From positions 60,183-124,182 of the forward strand of contig CAYYCX010000003.1 in assembly GCA_964470455.1 (NCBI GenBank): a DNA stretch of 64,000 nucleotides, written 5' to 3'. The translations under genes were made by a program, and so were the position numbers. A model generated the notes under the pieces. That model worked only from the letters and a program-made list of their open reading frames with translations. It did not search any database and was not told the DNA's origin. Position 1 is the stretch's first letter. Every line of letters begins with the position of its first letter. This DNA comes from JAWXBM01 sp964470455 (lineage in GTDB: Bacteria; Pseudomonadota; Gammaproteobacteria; Xanthomonadales; SZUA-36). Positions 8,082-16,952 of this stretch are shown piece after piece.

Positions 8082-9871
8082 TTCTCCGTTGGCAGGGTCA
8101 CGATGAATTCTGAACCTTTCGACCATTCGCTTTCCACCGTGATTTCACCCCCCATCAGGGCCGCGAGGCGGCGGCAGATTACCAGCCCCAGTCCGGTGCC
8201 CTCGTGCTGGCGCGCGAGACCCGTGTCAACCTGGCGGAAGGGCAGGAAAAGCTGCTGCAGGTCTTTGGGCCGGATGCCGATTCCGGTGTCTTTCACGCGG
8301 ATCTGCACGGCCTGTACGGGCCGGCTGCTGCCAGCCGGGCGGTATGCTTCCACCCGGTCCGCCCGCAAGGCAACGCTTCCCTGATCGGTGAACTTGATGG
8401 CATTGTTGAGCACATTCAGCAGAATCTGCTCGACGCGACGGCGGTCTCCCACCATCTGGCCAACGCCGGGGGCGATATCCCGGGAAAAATCAATCTGCTT
8501 GGCATCCGCCATCGGTTCGATCAACCCGGCAACTTTCTCGATCGAGGCCCGCAGATCGAACGGCTCCGATTGCACTTCCAGTTGATCTGCCTCGATCTTG
8601 GAAAGATCGAGCACGTCATTGATCAATTCCAGCAGGTGATTCGCGCTGTTGCGCACCATGCCCAACTGCTTGCCCTGCTCGGGGTTCAATGGACCGGCCA
8701 GGCCCTGCAACACGATTCCGGTGAAGCCGATGATCGAATTGAGCGGCGTGCGCAGCTCGTGGGACATGGTGGCGAGAAAGGCGGATTTGAGACGGTCGGC
8801 AGATTCGGCTTTCAGCAAAGCTGCCGTGAGCTCAGCCGTGCGCTGTTCAACCTTGCGCTCCAGCGTCTCATTCAGCTCCTGCAGGGCCGCCTCCGCACGC
8901 TTGCGCTCGGTGATGTCCCTGGCGATTTTCGAGATGCCGATGATTTTGCCGGAGGGGTCCAGGATCGGCGAGTAGGTGATGAACACGTCAACCTGGCTTC
9001 CATCCTTGCGCAAACGCCGGGTTTCGATGCTTTCGATGTGATGGCCGTGCTTGATGCGCTCCATGGCATCGGACAATTCGGCAAGCCGGTCGGGGGGGCA
9101 GAGCAGGGACGCCTTCTTGCCAACGACCTCGGATGGCTGGTAACCGAAGATGTCGATGGCGCCTACATTCCAGCTGGTGATCGTACCGTCCAATGACTGG
9201 CCGATGATGGCATCGAAAGTCGAGTTTACGATGGCTGCAAGTTGCAGCTGAACCTCTTCCGCCTTGCGTCGTTCGCTGATGTCGATTCCCATGCCGACAA
9301 GGCAGGGCGCTCCATCCAGCTCCATGCGCTTGCCGGTCAGGAAGTAGGGCGTGGCGGTGCCATCCTTGGACACAAACGGGGCTTCCACGTATGAACCACC
9401 ACGTTCAAACACTTCGGCGATCCGGTTCGCGATCAAATGCCGGTCATTCGCATGGAAAAAATCCAGCGGGGACATGCCGGTGATTTCAGCCGCGGTGTAA
9501 CCGGTTACGATTTCGAAATTCCGGTTCCAGCGCAGGAATTCCCCGGACTCATTGTAGGAATAGACGATCCCGGGCATGCTCTCCAGCATGGCGTCGGAAA
9601 AGATTCGTTCCGATTGCGCGCTGGCTTCGATTTGCCGCCGGTGCCGGTCCTCCATGATCTGGAGGAGGCCGATCAGGACAGCGCTGATCAGGACGAATGC
9701 CAGGCCCTTGCCGACCTCGATCTCGCGGTCAGACAGCGGAACGAGCGACGCAATCGAAGTCACCAGCTCGTTGCCGAGCAGGATCCACGATACGCCGAAT
9801 ATGATATAGCCCGCGACGGGAACCCAGCCGGTGCGGCTTCGGGGTGCGGTTGATTCTCTGGATATGGCCAT
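8072..9871 (-). CDS. Membrane PAS-PAS sensor histidine kinase
   Basis: A 599-residue sensor kinase. Two hydrophobic segments (about 16-36 and 56-72) enclose a short periplasmic loop. Two PAS domains follow (about 88-205 and 206-325, ending DITERKRAEAAL), then a coiled coil (about 326-358), HisKA with phospho-His371 in MSHELRTPLNSI, and HATPase_c with LLNVLNNAIKFT and DTGIGI. The ATG at 9871 is preferred to a start at 10141, since the extra N-terminus looks non-coding and a hydrophobic segment follows this ATG closely. It is the first gene of the three-gene signalling operon. The tiny periplasmic loop suggests sensing in the membrane or cytoplasm rather than binding a large ligand. Confidence 0.92.
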   Translation of the reverse strand: MAISRESTAPRSRTGWVPVAGYIIFGVSWILLGNELVTSIASLVPLSDREIEVGKGLAFVLISAVLIGLLQIMEDRHRRQIEASAQSERIFSDAMLESMPGIVYSYNESGEFLRWNRNFEIVTGYTAAEITGMSPLDFFHANDRHLIANRIAEVFERGGSYVEAPFVSKDGTATPYFLTGKRMELDGAPCLVGMGIDISERRKAEEVQLQLAAIVNSTFDAIIGQSLDGTITSWNVGAIDIFGYQPSEVVGKKASLLCPPDRLAELSDAMERIKHGHHIESIETRRLRKDGSQVDVFITYSPILDPSGKIIGISKIARDITERKRAEAALQELNETLERKVEQRTAELTAALLKAESADRLKSAFLATMSHELRTPLNSIIGFTGIVLQGLAGPLNPEQGKQLGMVRNSANHLLELINDVLDLSKIEADQLEVQSEPFDLRASIEKVAGLIEPMADAKQIDFSRDIAPGVGQMVGDRRRVEQILLNVLNNAIKFTDQGSVALRADRVEAYRPAGSSRPVQAVQIRVKDTGIGIRPKDLQQLFLPFRQVDTGLARQHEGTGLGLVICRRLAALMGGEITVESEWSKGSEFIVTLPTEKCS

Positions 9872-10201
9872 CGGAATCCCGTGACTGCGCGTGGTATACG
9901 GACACCAGAACTGCCCCCTTTGCCCGTTACACGACAGGCTGGAAACACAGGCCTGAAGTTGAGGAATCGGTCTCGTATCGGCAACTCTATGCCAATCAGT
10001 AACTTCTGTAAACCGGATGGAAAGAGACTTGCAAACAGGTGTGGCAAATTTTGCTTCCACAAAGTTGCCAGGCTTCGTCCTGAGGGTCACTGATTGACCT
10101 GGTGGCCAGGCGTGATACGGATCATCCCCTGGAAATTTCACTCTTCATCCAATGGATGAAACGTTTAGAATCTGCGCTTGCCACCAACCTGGAACCCGAT
10201 C
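9872..10201. other. Divergent intergenic region, sensor kinase / GDT1-like gene
   Basis: This 330-bp divergent gap must hold promoters for both flanking genes. A TAGAAT hexamer at about 10166-10171 could be the -10 of the rightward gene. I looked for a manganese (yybP-ykoY) riboswitch, common before such transporters, and saw no convincing one. No small gene is supported. Confidence 0.4.
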
Positions 10202-10486
10202 ATGGAATGGAAACTGTTCGCCACCGTATTTGCCAGTATCTTTGTTGCCGAACTGGCGGATAAAACCCAGCTCGTTACCCTGCTGTTTGCCGCTGACAAG
10301 GACGTGAGCAAATGGGTGGTATTTGCCGGATCGGCTTCAGCCCTGGTGGTGGCCAGCGCAATCGGCGTGCTGGCCGGAAGCGCGCTGTCACAATTCATCA
10401 ACGTCAAATACATGGCATTGATAGCGGGCGCCGGCTTTATGTTGATTGGCGCCTGGACGCTGTACCACGGGTTCACCGCCACTTGA
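10202..10486 (+). CDS. GDT1/TMEM165-family (UPF0016) cation transporter, single domain
   Basis: A 94-residue membrane protein with three predicted helices and one copy of the family signature (FVAELADKTQLVTLL, the ExxxDK[TS] motif). GDT1/TMEM165 and the bacterial MneA-type proteins export Mn2+ or exchange Ca2+ for protons; the single-repeat forms work as dimers. The ATG at 10202 has GGAA about 7 nt upstream and is preferred to an earlier in-frame codon at 10178. It is followed 17 bp later by a CDF-family metal exporter, supporting a joint role in divalent-metal homeostasis. Confidence 0.87.
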   Translation: MEWKLFATVFASIFVAELADKTQLVTLLFAADKDVSKWVVFAGSASALVVASAIGVLAGSALSQFINVKYMALIAGAGFMLIGAWTLYHGFTAT

Positions 10487-10503
10487 AGCATGATACCGGC
10501 GGC

Positions 10504-11418
10504 ATGAACCGACACAGCGACCATCACCACCATCACGCGCCACCCGATTACAACCGGGCGTTTGCGGTGGGTGTGAGCCTGAATGTGGCGTTTGTCGCCA
10601 TTGAGGCGGTTTTCGGAATATTGTCGGACTCGCTGGCCCTGCTGACCGACGCCAGCCACAACCTCAGCGATGTGATCGGCCTGCTTCTGGCCTGGGGTGC
10701 GGCCACGCTGGCGAAACGCAAACCCTCGCTACGCCGCACCTACGGCTATTCCCGCGCAACCATCCTGGCTTCGCTGTTCAGCGGCTTGTTGCTGATGGGT
10801 GCCGTGGGTGCAATTGGCTGGGAGGCCGTCAACCGGTTAATGGAACCCGCGCAGCCGGCGGGTGTGACCATCATGCTGGTGGCGGCCGTGGGTGTGGTGA
10901 TCAATACCGTCACTGCGTTGTTTTTCTTCAAAGGCAAGGACAGCGACCTGAATATCCGTGGCGCCTATCTGCATATGGCGGCAGATGCAGCCGTTTCGCT
11001 GGGCGTGGTGATATCCGGCGCGCTGATCTGGCTTTACGGCTGGGCATGGATAGACCCCATCATCAGCCTGGTGATTGCCCTGGTGATCCTGCTGTCCACC
11101 TGGGGCCTGCTGCGCGATTCGCTCAACCTGGCGGTGGACGCGGTACCAAAGGAAGTCGACCCGGAAGCGGTGCGCACTTACCTGAAAGCCCTGCCCGGTG
11201 TCGAGGCCGTGCACGACCTGCACATCTGGCCGATGAGCACCACGGATACGGCGCTCACCGCTCACCTGGAGATGAACCCCTTACCTTCGGATAACCACTT
11301 CCTGCACGATGCGGCGCATGGACTGGAACATGAATTCCAGATCAACCACGCTACCCTGCAGATCGAGGCAGCCAGCAGCGAGATCATCTGTCATCAATCC
11401 GAACATTGCGCCCTGTAG
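10504..11418 (+). CDS. Cation diffusion facilitator metal exporter (ZitB/CzcD-like)
   Basis: A 304-residue CDF transporter with six predicted helices. The N-terminus is His-rich (HSDHHHHH), as in many Zn exporters. The metal site in helix 2 is DASHNLSD and the helix-5 site is HMAADAAVS. A cytoplasmic C-terminal domain follows (VHDLHIWPMST). It exports Zn2+ or related divalent ions by proton exchange. The start at 10504 follows the previous gene by 17 bp, so the two are probably co-transcribed. The stop codon TAG (11416-11418) is part of a REP element. Confidence 0.92.
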   Translation: MNRHSDHHHHHAPPDYNRAFAVGVSLNVAFVAIEAVFGILSDSLALLTDASHNLSDVIGLLLAWGAATLAKRKPSLRRTYGYSRATILASLFSGLLLMGAVGAIGWEAVNRLMEPAQPAGVTIMLVAAVGVVINTVTALFFFKGKDSDLNIRGAYLHMAADAAVSLGVVISGALIWLYGWAWIDPIISLVIALVILLSTWGLLRDSLNLAVDAVPKEVDPEAVRTYLKALPGVEAVHDLHIWPMSTTDTALTAHLEMNPLPSDNHFLHDAAHGLEHEFQINHATLQIEAASSEIICHQSEHCAL

Positions 11419-11438
11419 GAGCAAGCCATGCTTGCGAC
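11415..11438 (+). repeat. Single REP palindrome overlapping a stop codon
   Basis: A GTAG-headed palindrome: GTAGGAG, then GCAAGC / GCTTGC arms, ending GAC. The same layout occurs ten more times in the window. Its TAG is the stop codon of the CDF gene. Confidence 0.8.
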
Positions 11439-11464
11439 CAATATCAACCTGAATTCAATTGACG

Positions 11465-13243
11465 TCAGCCCGCCGGAACCAGCGGCCAGAATTTCGGGAT
11501 CAGCCACACTGAAACCAGCAGCGCCAGCACATTCATGGGCAGGCCGATGCGAATGAAGTCCACGAACCGGTAGCCGCCTGCCTGGTAGACAAAGGTATTG
11601 GTCTGGTAGCCGATGGGTGTCGCAAAACTGGCGCTGCCGGCCAGCATCACGGCAACCACGAAGGGTTTGGGATCCAGCCCCGCGCTCATGGCCGCTCCGA
11701 TGGCGATGGGGGTGAGCAGGATGGCGGCAGCGTTATTGCTCATGAACTCGGTGCTCAGCGAAGTCGCGATGTAGAGCGTAACCAGCAAACCCATTGGTCC
11801 CAGCGTCATGGCCCACTCGGCCATGCCGTTCACCATCAGGCTCATCGCGCCGGTCTGCTCCAGCGCCAGGCCAATGGCCAGCATCGCGAATATCAGCAGC
11901 AGGATAGGCCAGTGAATGGATTCGTAAGCCTCTTCCGCAGTCAGGCAGCCGGTGATCACCACCGCGGTTGCGCCAATGACGGCCAGCGTGACGATGGGCA
12001 TGACATCCAGTGCCGCCAGTGCCACCACGGCAAAAATGGCCAGCAGCGCGATCCATGCCTTGTCGCGGTTCAGCGGGCGGATTTGTGGAATCGCCACGTT
12101 CACAAAACTGCGGCTGTCGTACAGCGCCATCAGGTCGGCCGGTGCGCCTTCCAGCAGCAGCACATCGCCCACTTTCAGCTGCAGCTCGCCGAAGCTGCGA
12201 TTGAGGCGCTTCTTGTGGCGGTAAATACCCAGCACGTGGACGCCGAACCTCTGGTCAAAACGCAGCTCCTGCACCGTTTGCCCCAGCACTGATGCTTCCG
12301 GGCCAACGATGGCTTCGGCCAGTTGCACCGATTTCTGGTCCAGTGTCTGGATTTCATTCTGTTGCACGCCGATCAGGTTCACCCCCTTGGCGGAGTGCAG
12401 GCTGATCACCTCATCGCGTTCGCTTTCGATCACCAGCCGGTCACCGGCCTGCAGCACTGCGGCCGAAGGATTGCGGCGAATGACATGCTCGCCGCGGTAG
12501 ATTTTCAGCACCCGGTGCCGCCCCAGGCTGCTTTCGTGCACGCGTTTGTCGATCAACGGCGAGCCCGCGGGAATCACCGCCTCAGTCAGAAAGCGTCGCG
12601 TGCCTGCCGGCATCTCCACTGCGCGTTCCGGCCGGTCGGGCAGTAACCACCAGCCGAACAACAGTATGTAGAGCAATCCCGCGATGGCCAGCAGGACACC
12701 CACGCCGGTGATGTCGAAAATGCCAAACGCAGCCATTCCTTCACGCTGGGCAATGCTGTCGACCAACAGGTTGGTGGAGGTGCCGATCAGCGTGCAGGTG
12801 CCGCCCAGGATGCTGGCGAAAGAGAGTGGAATCAGGTACCGGGATGAGGCATGGCCCTGCTGGCGGGCCAGGGCGATCACCACCGGTGTCAGCACCACCA
12901 CCACCGGGGTGTTGTTGACGAAGGCTGAAAGAAAAGTGACGGGAATCAACAGGAACAGCATGGCGCGCAGCCAGGACTGCCCGGCCAGGCGGCTGGCCAG
13001 CGAGCCCATGCCGGCGATCACGCCGGTATTTTCCAGCGCCTTGCTGAGCACGAACATGGCGCCGATGGTGATGGGCGCGCCGTTGGCGAACACGCTGAGG
13101 AATTCGTTGGAGCTGAGCGCGCCGAAAATCAGCAGCAGGCTCACGCCCAGCAGCGCGGTGACATCAGGTGGCTGGCGTTCGCGGACGAAACCGAAGAACA
13201 CAATGATGGTGATGGCCAGCACCAGGATCATCTGCAGCGTCAT
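11465..13243 (-). CDS. SLC13-family permease with two TrkA-C domains
   Basis: A 592-residue membrane protein of the DASS/SLC13 group. About five N-terminal helices come first (residues 1-200). A cytoplasmic section at about 205-380 contains two TrkA-C (RCK_C) domains. Further helices follow, including the family signature SLSTEFMSNNAAAILLTPIA. Relatives import sulfate, di- or tricarboxylates with Na+. The TrkA-C domains suggest ligand control of transport. The ATG at 13243 has GGAG 6 nt upstream. It stands alone, convergent with the CDF gene. The substrate cannot be told from sequence. Confidence 0.9.
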   Translation of the reverse strand: MTLQMILVLAITIIVFFGFVRERQPPDVTALLGVSLLLIFGALSSNEFLSVFANGAPITIGAMFVLSKALENTGVIAGMGSLASRLAGQSWLRAMLFLLIPVTFLSAFVNNTPVVVVLTPVVIALARQQGHASSRYLIPLSFASILGGTCTLIGTSTNLLVDSIAQREGMAAFGIFDITGVGVLLAIAGLLYILLFGWWLLPDRPERAVEMPAGTRRFLTEAVIPAGSPLIDKRVHESSLGRHRVLKIYRGEHVIRRNPSAAVLQAGDRLVIESERDEVISLHSAKGVNLIGVQQNEIQTLDQKSVQLAEAIVGPEASVLGQTVQELRFDQRFGVHVLGIYRHKKRLNRSFGELQLKVGDVLLLEGAPADLMALYDSRSFVNVAIPQIRPLNRDKAWIALLAIFAVVALAALDVMPIVTLAVIGATAVVITGCLTAEEAYESIHWPILLLIFAMLAIGLALEQTGAMSLMVNGMAEWAMTLGPMGLLVTLYIATSLSTEFMSNNAAAILLTPIAIGAAMSAGLDPKPFVVAVMLAGSASFATPIGYQTNTFVYQAGGYRFVDFIRIGLPMNVLALLVSVWLIPKFWPLVPAG

Positions 13244-13377
13244 GTCTGTCTCCGTTCAAGGGCTGCAAGCCCGGGTACCTTCCGGCCGTCCCCACGACCT
13301 CGCGTGAAAAATAATGCAGCAGCGGCAATGCCCGCGCAATAAAAATCGAACCTCAACGAGTTCCGGGACGGTAAACT

Positions 13378-13470
13378 GTAGGAGGGGCTTTAGCCCCGAC
13401 CCTGACAGGCTTCGCTGGAGGCGCTTCAGCACCGGCCCGTATAAACGTCGGGGCTAAAGCCCCTCCTGCA
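13378..13470. repeat. Inverted REP pair (BIME-like)
   Basis: REP at 13378-13400 (GTAGGAGGGGCTTTAGCCCC arms) and its inverted partner at 13447-13470, separated by about 46 bp. Both carry the GTAG/GCAG head and GTCG foot seen at the other sites. They lie between two divergent transporter genes, so they could shape upstream mRNA. Confidence 0.8.
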
Positions 13471-13508
13471 GGCCGGCTTTCGACAACGCAGATCAACAGG
13501 AGAACACC

Positions 13509-15329
13509 ATCAGTCATTTTTTCATCCAGGCCTTTTTGTATCTCGTCGCCGCCGTGGTGGCCGTGCCCCTGGCCAAGCGCCTGGGCCTGGGGTCGGCGCT
13601 GGGTTACCTGCTCGCCGGCGTATTGATCGGCCCCTTTGTGCTGGGCCTGGTGGGTGAAGAAGGCCACGATGTCATGCATTTCGCCGAGTTTGGCGTGGTG
13701 ATGATGCTGTTCATCGTCGGCCTGGAAATGAAGCCGGCGCTGCTGTGGCGCATGCGTGTATCCATCCTCGGCATGGGTGGGGCGCAGGTGTTGGTTACCA
13801 CCAGCGTGATTGCGGTAATTGCCTGGTACCTCGGCTTGAGTTGGCCGGCCGCCATTGCCGTGGGCATGACATTGTCACTGTCGTCGACGGCGATGGTGCT
13901 GCAAACCCTGGACGAAAAGGGTTGGTTGAAAACCCAGGCCGGCAAGGCCGGGTTCTCGGTACTGCTGGCGCAGGATATGGCCGTGATCCCGATGCTGGCG
14001 CTGTTGCCCTTCCTGGCACTGGGCGGTGGCGGCGCCTCCGAAGCAGTGGATGGCTCCGGGCCCGACTGGGTTCAGGCACTGACAACGCTGGGCGTGATCG
14101 CCGGGTTGATACTCGCCGGCCTGTTCCTCACCCGGCCGCTGTTCCGCTGGATTGCCGATTCCAACAGCAATGAGGTGTTCGTCGCCACCGCCCTGGCGCT
14201 GGTGATCGGCGCCTCCCTGCTGATGACTTCGGTTGGCCTGTCCCCGGCGCTGGGTACGTTCATTGCGGGCGTGGTTCTGGCGGACAGCGAATACCGCCAT
14301 GAACTGGAAGCCGATATTGAACCGTTCAAGGGCCTGCTGCTGGGGCTGTTCTTCATTGCGGTGGGAGCCAGCATCGATTTTGCACTGGTCATGGATTCAC
14401 CCTGGCTGATCGCCGGACTCGTACTGTTGCTGATCGCCATCAAATTTCCGGTGTTGCTGTTGCTGGGCCGCATTTTTGGCCTGAAACTGGCCGATAACCT
14501 GATGTTCGCTTTCATACTCGCCCAGGGTAGCGAGTTTGCATTCCTGCTGTTTTCCTATGCCATGCAGACACAGGTATTGAGCAGCGACCTGGCCAACCAG
14601 ATGATCGTGGTGGTGGCGCTCTCGATGGTGGTAACGCCGTTGATGATCATTGTGTACGAGCGATTTGTGCAGCCCCGCTTTGCCGAGTTCGCCCAGCCAC
14701 CCGAAGACTCTGAAGTGCGTGACCTCGAAAGCCCCATCATCGTGGCGGGCTTCGGGCGCTTTGGCCAGGTTGTGGCGCGCATGCTGAAGGCTGATGGTTA
14801 CAAGACCACCCTGCTGGACCACGACGCCGGGCAGGTGGAGCTGTCGGCGCGATTCGGCAACAAGGTGTTTTATGGCGACCCCAGCCGGCTGGACCTGCTG
14901 CGCGCTGCCGGCGCCGAGAAGGCACGCCTGTTGATTGTGACCCTGGACGACCGCGAAAAAGCCGTTACCCTGGTTGAAACCGCCCGCACCCACTTTCCAC
15001 ACTTGCGCATCCTGGCCCGCGCTTATGACCGTTCTCATGCGTACAAGCTGATCGAGGCCAGGGCGGATGGTGTTATTCGCGAGACTTTTGGCTCAGCCCT
15101 GTTGATGGGTGAACAGGCCCTGAAACTTCTGGGCAACTCCGAAGCCCGGGCACGCCGGGTCATGGATTTGTTCCGCAAACACGACGAGGAAGGGCTGGCA
15201 CGAATGTTTGAGCTGTGGGGTGATGAAAAGGCCTATGGCCAGGCCAGTCGCCAACATCTGGAGGTGCTGGAAAAGGTGCTGCAGGACGACCTTGACGATG
15301 AAGTCAATTCCATCGCTGCCAAAAACTGA
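13509..15329 (+). CDS. KefB/KefC-type K+/H+ antiporter with TrkA-N domain
   Basis: A monovalent cation:proton antiporter-2 protein of about 606 residues: some 12 helices (about 1-390), then a TrkA-N/RCK domain with NAD-type Rossmann motif VAGFGRFGQVVARML and a C-terminal extension. Family members release K+ during electrophile stress, with glutathione adducts as the gating ligand. An AGGAG (13498-13502) is followed after 6 nt by ATC AGT CAT TTT, and reading from ATC restores the usual N-terminal helix before YLVAAVVAVPLAKRLG. The nearest orthodox codon is a TTG at 13536 with no Shine-Dalgarno, so translation from AUC is proposed; the conservative start is 13536. No KefF/KefG partner is adjacent. 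Confidence 0.9.
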   Translation: MSHFFIQAFLYLVAAVVAVPLAKRLGLGSALGYLLAGVLIGPFVLGLVGEEGHDVMHFAEFGVVMMLFIVGLEMKPALLWRMRVSILGMGGAQVLVTTSVIAVIAWYLGLSWPAAIAVGMTLSLSSTAMVLQTLDEKGWLKTQAGKAGFSVLLAQDMAVIPMLALLPFLALGGGGASEAVDGSGPDWVQALTTLGVIAGLILAGLFLTRPLFRWIADSNSNEVFVATALALVIGASLLMTSVGLSPALGTFIAGVVLADSEYRHELEADIEPFKGLLLGLFFIAVGASIDFALVMDSPWLIAGLVLLLIAIKFPVLLLLGRIFGLKLADNLMFAFILAQGSEFAFLLFSYAMQTQVLSSDLANQMIVVVALSMVVTPLMIIVYERFVQPRFAEFAQPPEDSEVRDLESPIIVAGFGRFGQVVARMLKADGYKTTLLDHDAGQVELSARFGNKVFYGDPSRLDLLRAAGAEKARLLIVTLDDREKAVTLVETARTHFPHLRILARAYDRSHAYKLIEARADGVIRETFGSALLMGEQALKLLGNSEARARRVMDLFRKHDEEGLARMFELWGDEKAYGQASRQHLEVLEKVLQDDLDDEVNSIAAKN

Positions 15330-15345
15330 TGGGACGATCATAAGC

Positions 15346-16086
15346 TCAGGCTGAATTGCCGCCATCAATCGGTATCGCAGCTCCAGTAATCTGCCGCGCA
15401 GCATCGGACGCCAGGAACACCACCAGTGCCGCAACCTCATCAGCCGTGGTGACTCGTCCCGTGGGGCTGCCCGCATCGGCTTCCGCGACTGCGAGTTCGG
15501 CGCTCAGTCCACGCGCGGCCCCCTCTGCATACAGCATGGGCGTTTCCACGTCGCCGGGACAGATCGCGTTGACCCGGATGCCTTCATGCGCGTGGTCCAG
15601 CGCCATGGCTTTGGTCATCAGCACCATGCCGCCCTTGCTGGCGCAGTAGGCCACGGCACGCCGGCCCCCCACCAGGCCCCAGTCGGAAGCAATGTTCAGG
15701 ATCACGCCGCGCGATGCCCGCAAGTGCGGTAGTGCCGCGCGGCTGAGGTAAAACGGAGCGGACAGATTGGTAGTGAGGGTGCCCAGCCAGTTGTCATCGG
15801 TGGTTTCTTCAGCACTGGCCGCGGTGAAAATTCCGGCGTTGTTGACCAGCACGTCCAGCCGCGAGAACTCCGAGATGCAGGCCGTCACCAGTTCACTGCA
15901 GGCTTCCGCTGTGCTGAGGTCGCCCAGCCAGGTTCGCACCGGGTTTCCCAGATCCAGCAAAGGCCGGGTGCGCGCCCTGTTCCGCCCTGCGGCCATCACA
16001 GCGTATCCGGCGGCCAACAGGCCTTTCACGGCTGCTTCGCCGATGCCGGAACTGGCGCCGGTAACCAATGCAACTTTTTGTGTCAT
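15346..16086 (-). CDS. SDR-family oxidoreductase
   Basis: A 246-residue classical short-chain dehydrogenase. The cofactor motif is VTGASSGIGEA at the N-terminus, followed by an arginine-rich turn (GRNRAR) that favours NADPH. The NNAG motif is present and the catalytic Tyr-Lys sit in YCASKGG. The substrate is unknown. The gene stands alone, convergent with the antiporter (16-bp gap), and its start faces a cluster of three REP units. A FabG-like activity is possible, but the short-range context gives no pathway. Confidence 0.88.
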   Translation of the reverse strand: MTQKVALVTGASSGIGEAAVKGLLAAGYAVMAAGRNRARTRPLLDLGNPVRTWLGDLSTAEACSELVTACISEFSRLDVLVNNAGIFTAASAEETTDDNWLGTLTTNLSAPFYLSRAALPHLRASRGVILNIASDWGLVGGRRAVAYCASKGGMVLMTKAMALDHAHEGIRVNAICPGDVETPMLYAEGAARGLSAELAVAEADAGSPTGRVTTADEVAALVVFLASDAARQITGAAIPIDGGNSA

Positions 16087-16116
16087 AGGAAAATCACCCG
16101 ATGCAAATTCGCCATT

Positions 16117-16204
16117 GTCGGCGCTGAAGCGCCTCCTACATTCACCCTGCGTAGGAGCGGCTTCAGCCGCGACCCAACGCTGTCGGCGCTGAAGCGCCTC
16201 CTAC
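16117..16204. repeat. Cluster of three REP units
   Basis: Units at 16117-16140, 16151-16173 (inverted) and 16182-16204. Units one and three are nearly identical. The last ends CTAC; on the minus strand this is GTAG, whose TAG is the stop codon of the SRPBCC gene at 16201. Confidence 0.85.
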
Positions 16205-16749
16205 GGGTTCAGCAGCGCCTGCAACCGCTGGATCTGTTCACCGATCACACCGTCCACCACCGGCGCCAGGCCGGCAAAGCCGCCTTCCATGTAGCCGTGC
16301 ACGCGGTAGGTGAATGTGATGGTACTCCCCGCTTCTCCCTCGGAAGCGGGTGTGATGGTCCAGCTCATGCGGCCCTGCGCCGGCATGTCCATGAAGGGGC
16401 CCAGCGAACCATCGAAGCGGATCACCTCGCCGGGCTTGATGTAGATGATGCGCAGGTGCTCAACACCGCCGTCCGGCTGGCCATTTTCACCGGGCAAGCG
16501 CTCGCAGAAACAACCGCCGAGCTCAGCCCTGACGTAGAAATTGTCGGCATCGCCACTCCAGCTGTGCGCGCCGTTCCACCACTTGTGGATGTCCTCCGTC
16601 ATGGTATTCCAGGCCTGCTGCGGGCTGGCCGGTGTGGTCACGCTGTGGCTTACCGTGAAGCTGGTGTCGCTGGCTTCTTTCACTTCGGCTTGCGCGATGG
16701 GGGCGGTGAAAACCAGCAGTGTTAAAGCCGCAACTCGTATTCGAACCAT
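16201..16749 (-). CDS. Secreted SRPBCC (START-like) domain protein
   Basis: A 182-residue protein with a signal peptide (about 1-21, ALTLLVFTAPIAQA) and a SRPBCC/polyketide-cyclase-like fold. Typical elements are the N-terminal strand followed by PASPQQAWNTMTEDIHKWW and a C-terminal helix that lines the ligand cavity (APVVDGVIGEQIQRLQALL). Such proteins bind hydrophobic ligands; this one would act in the periplasm. The function is unknown. Its stop codon lies inside a REP palindrome. It is separated from the next upstream gene by degenerate palindromic repeats, so it is probably monocistronic. Confidence 0.8.
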   Translation of the reverse strand: MVRIRVAALTLLVFTAPIAQAEVKEASDTSFTVSHSVTTPASPQQAWNTMTEDIHKWWNGAHSWSGDADNFYVRAELGGCFCERLPGENGQPDGGVEHLRIIYIKPGEVIRFDGSLGPFMDMPAQGRMSWTITPASEGEAGSTITFTYRVHGYMEGGFAGLAPVVDGVIGEQIQRLQALLNP

Positions 16750-16786
16750 TGGTTGTCTCCTTCAGGAATGTTCCCGTCCGTCATCG

Positions 16787-16930
16787 CGGACTTGGTCCAT
16801 GATCCATCTTGTTGCGGCCGATGGATTCCGGCCTGCGCCGGAATGACGGACAAACGGGGTGAACGTCATGCTGGCCCTTGAGCCGTGATCCAGCATCCTG
16901 TGAATGCCGGGCAAGGCCCGGCAAGACATC
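16787..16930. repeat. Degenerate palindromic repeats of a second family
   Basis: At least two imperfect hairpins: GGATTCCGGCCTGCGCCGGA around 16824-16846, flanked by the word ATGACGGA, and CCGGGCAAGGCCCGG around 16910-16923. The word combination resembles the 28.6-kb cluster (GATTCCGGAATGACG) and differs from the GTAG-type REPs. Confidence 0.55.
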
Positions 16931-16952
16931 ATCAAATGTCGGGCGCCGCAGT

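Noticed and set aside
10090..10201. Manganese (yybP-ykoY) riboswitch before the GDT1-like gene
   Set aside because: No conserved loop or stem pattern seen in the leader.
10504..10545. Run of histidines at the CDF N-terminus as a cloning tag
   Set aside because: His-rich termini are normal in zinc exporters and the rest of the gene is natural.
16117..16204. CRISPR-like spaced repeats
   Set aside because: Units are inverted palindromes with GTAG heads and variable short gaps, typical of REPs, not direct repeats with equal spacers.
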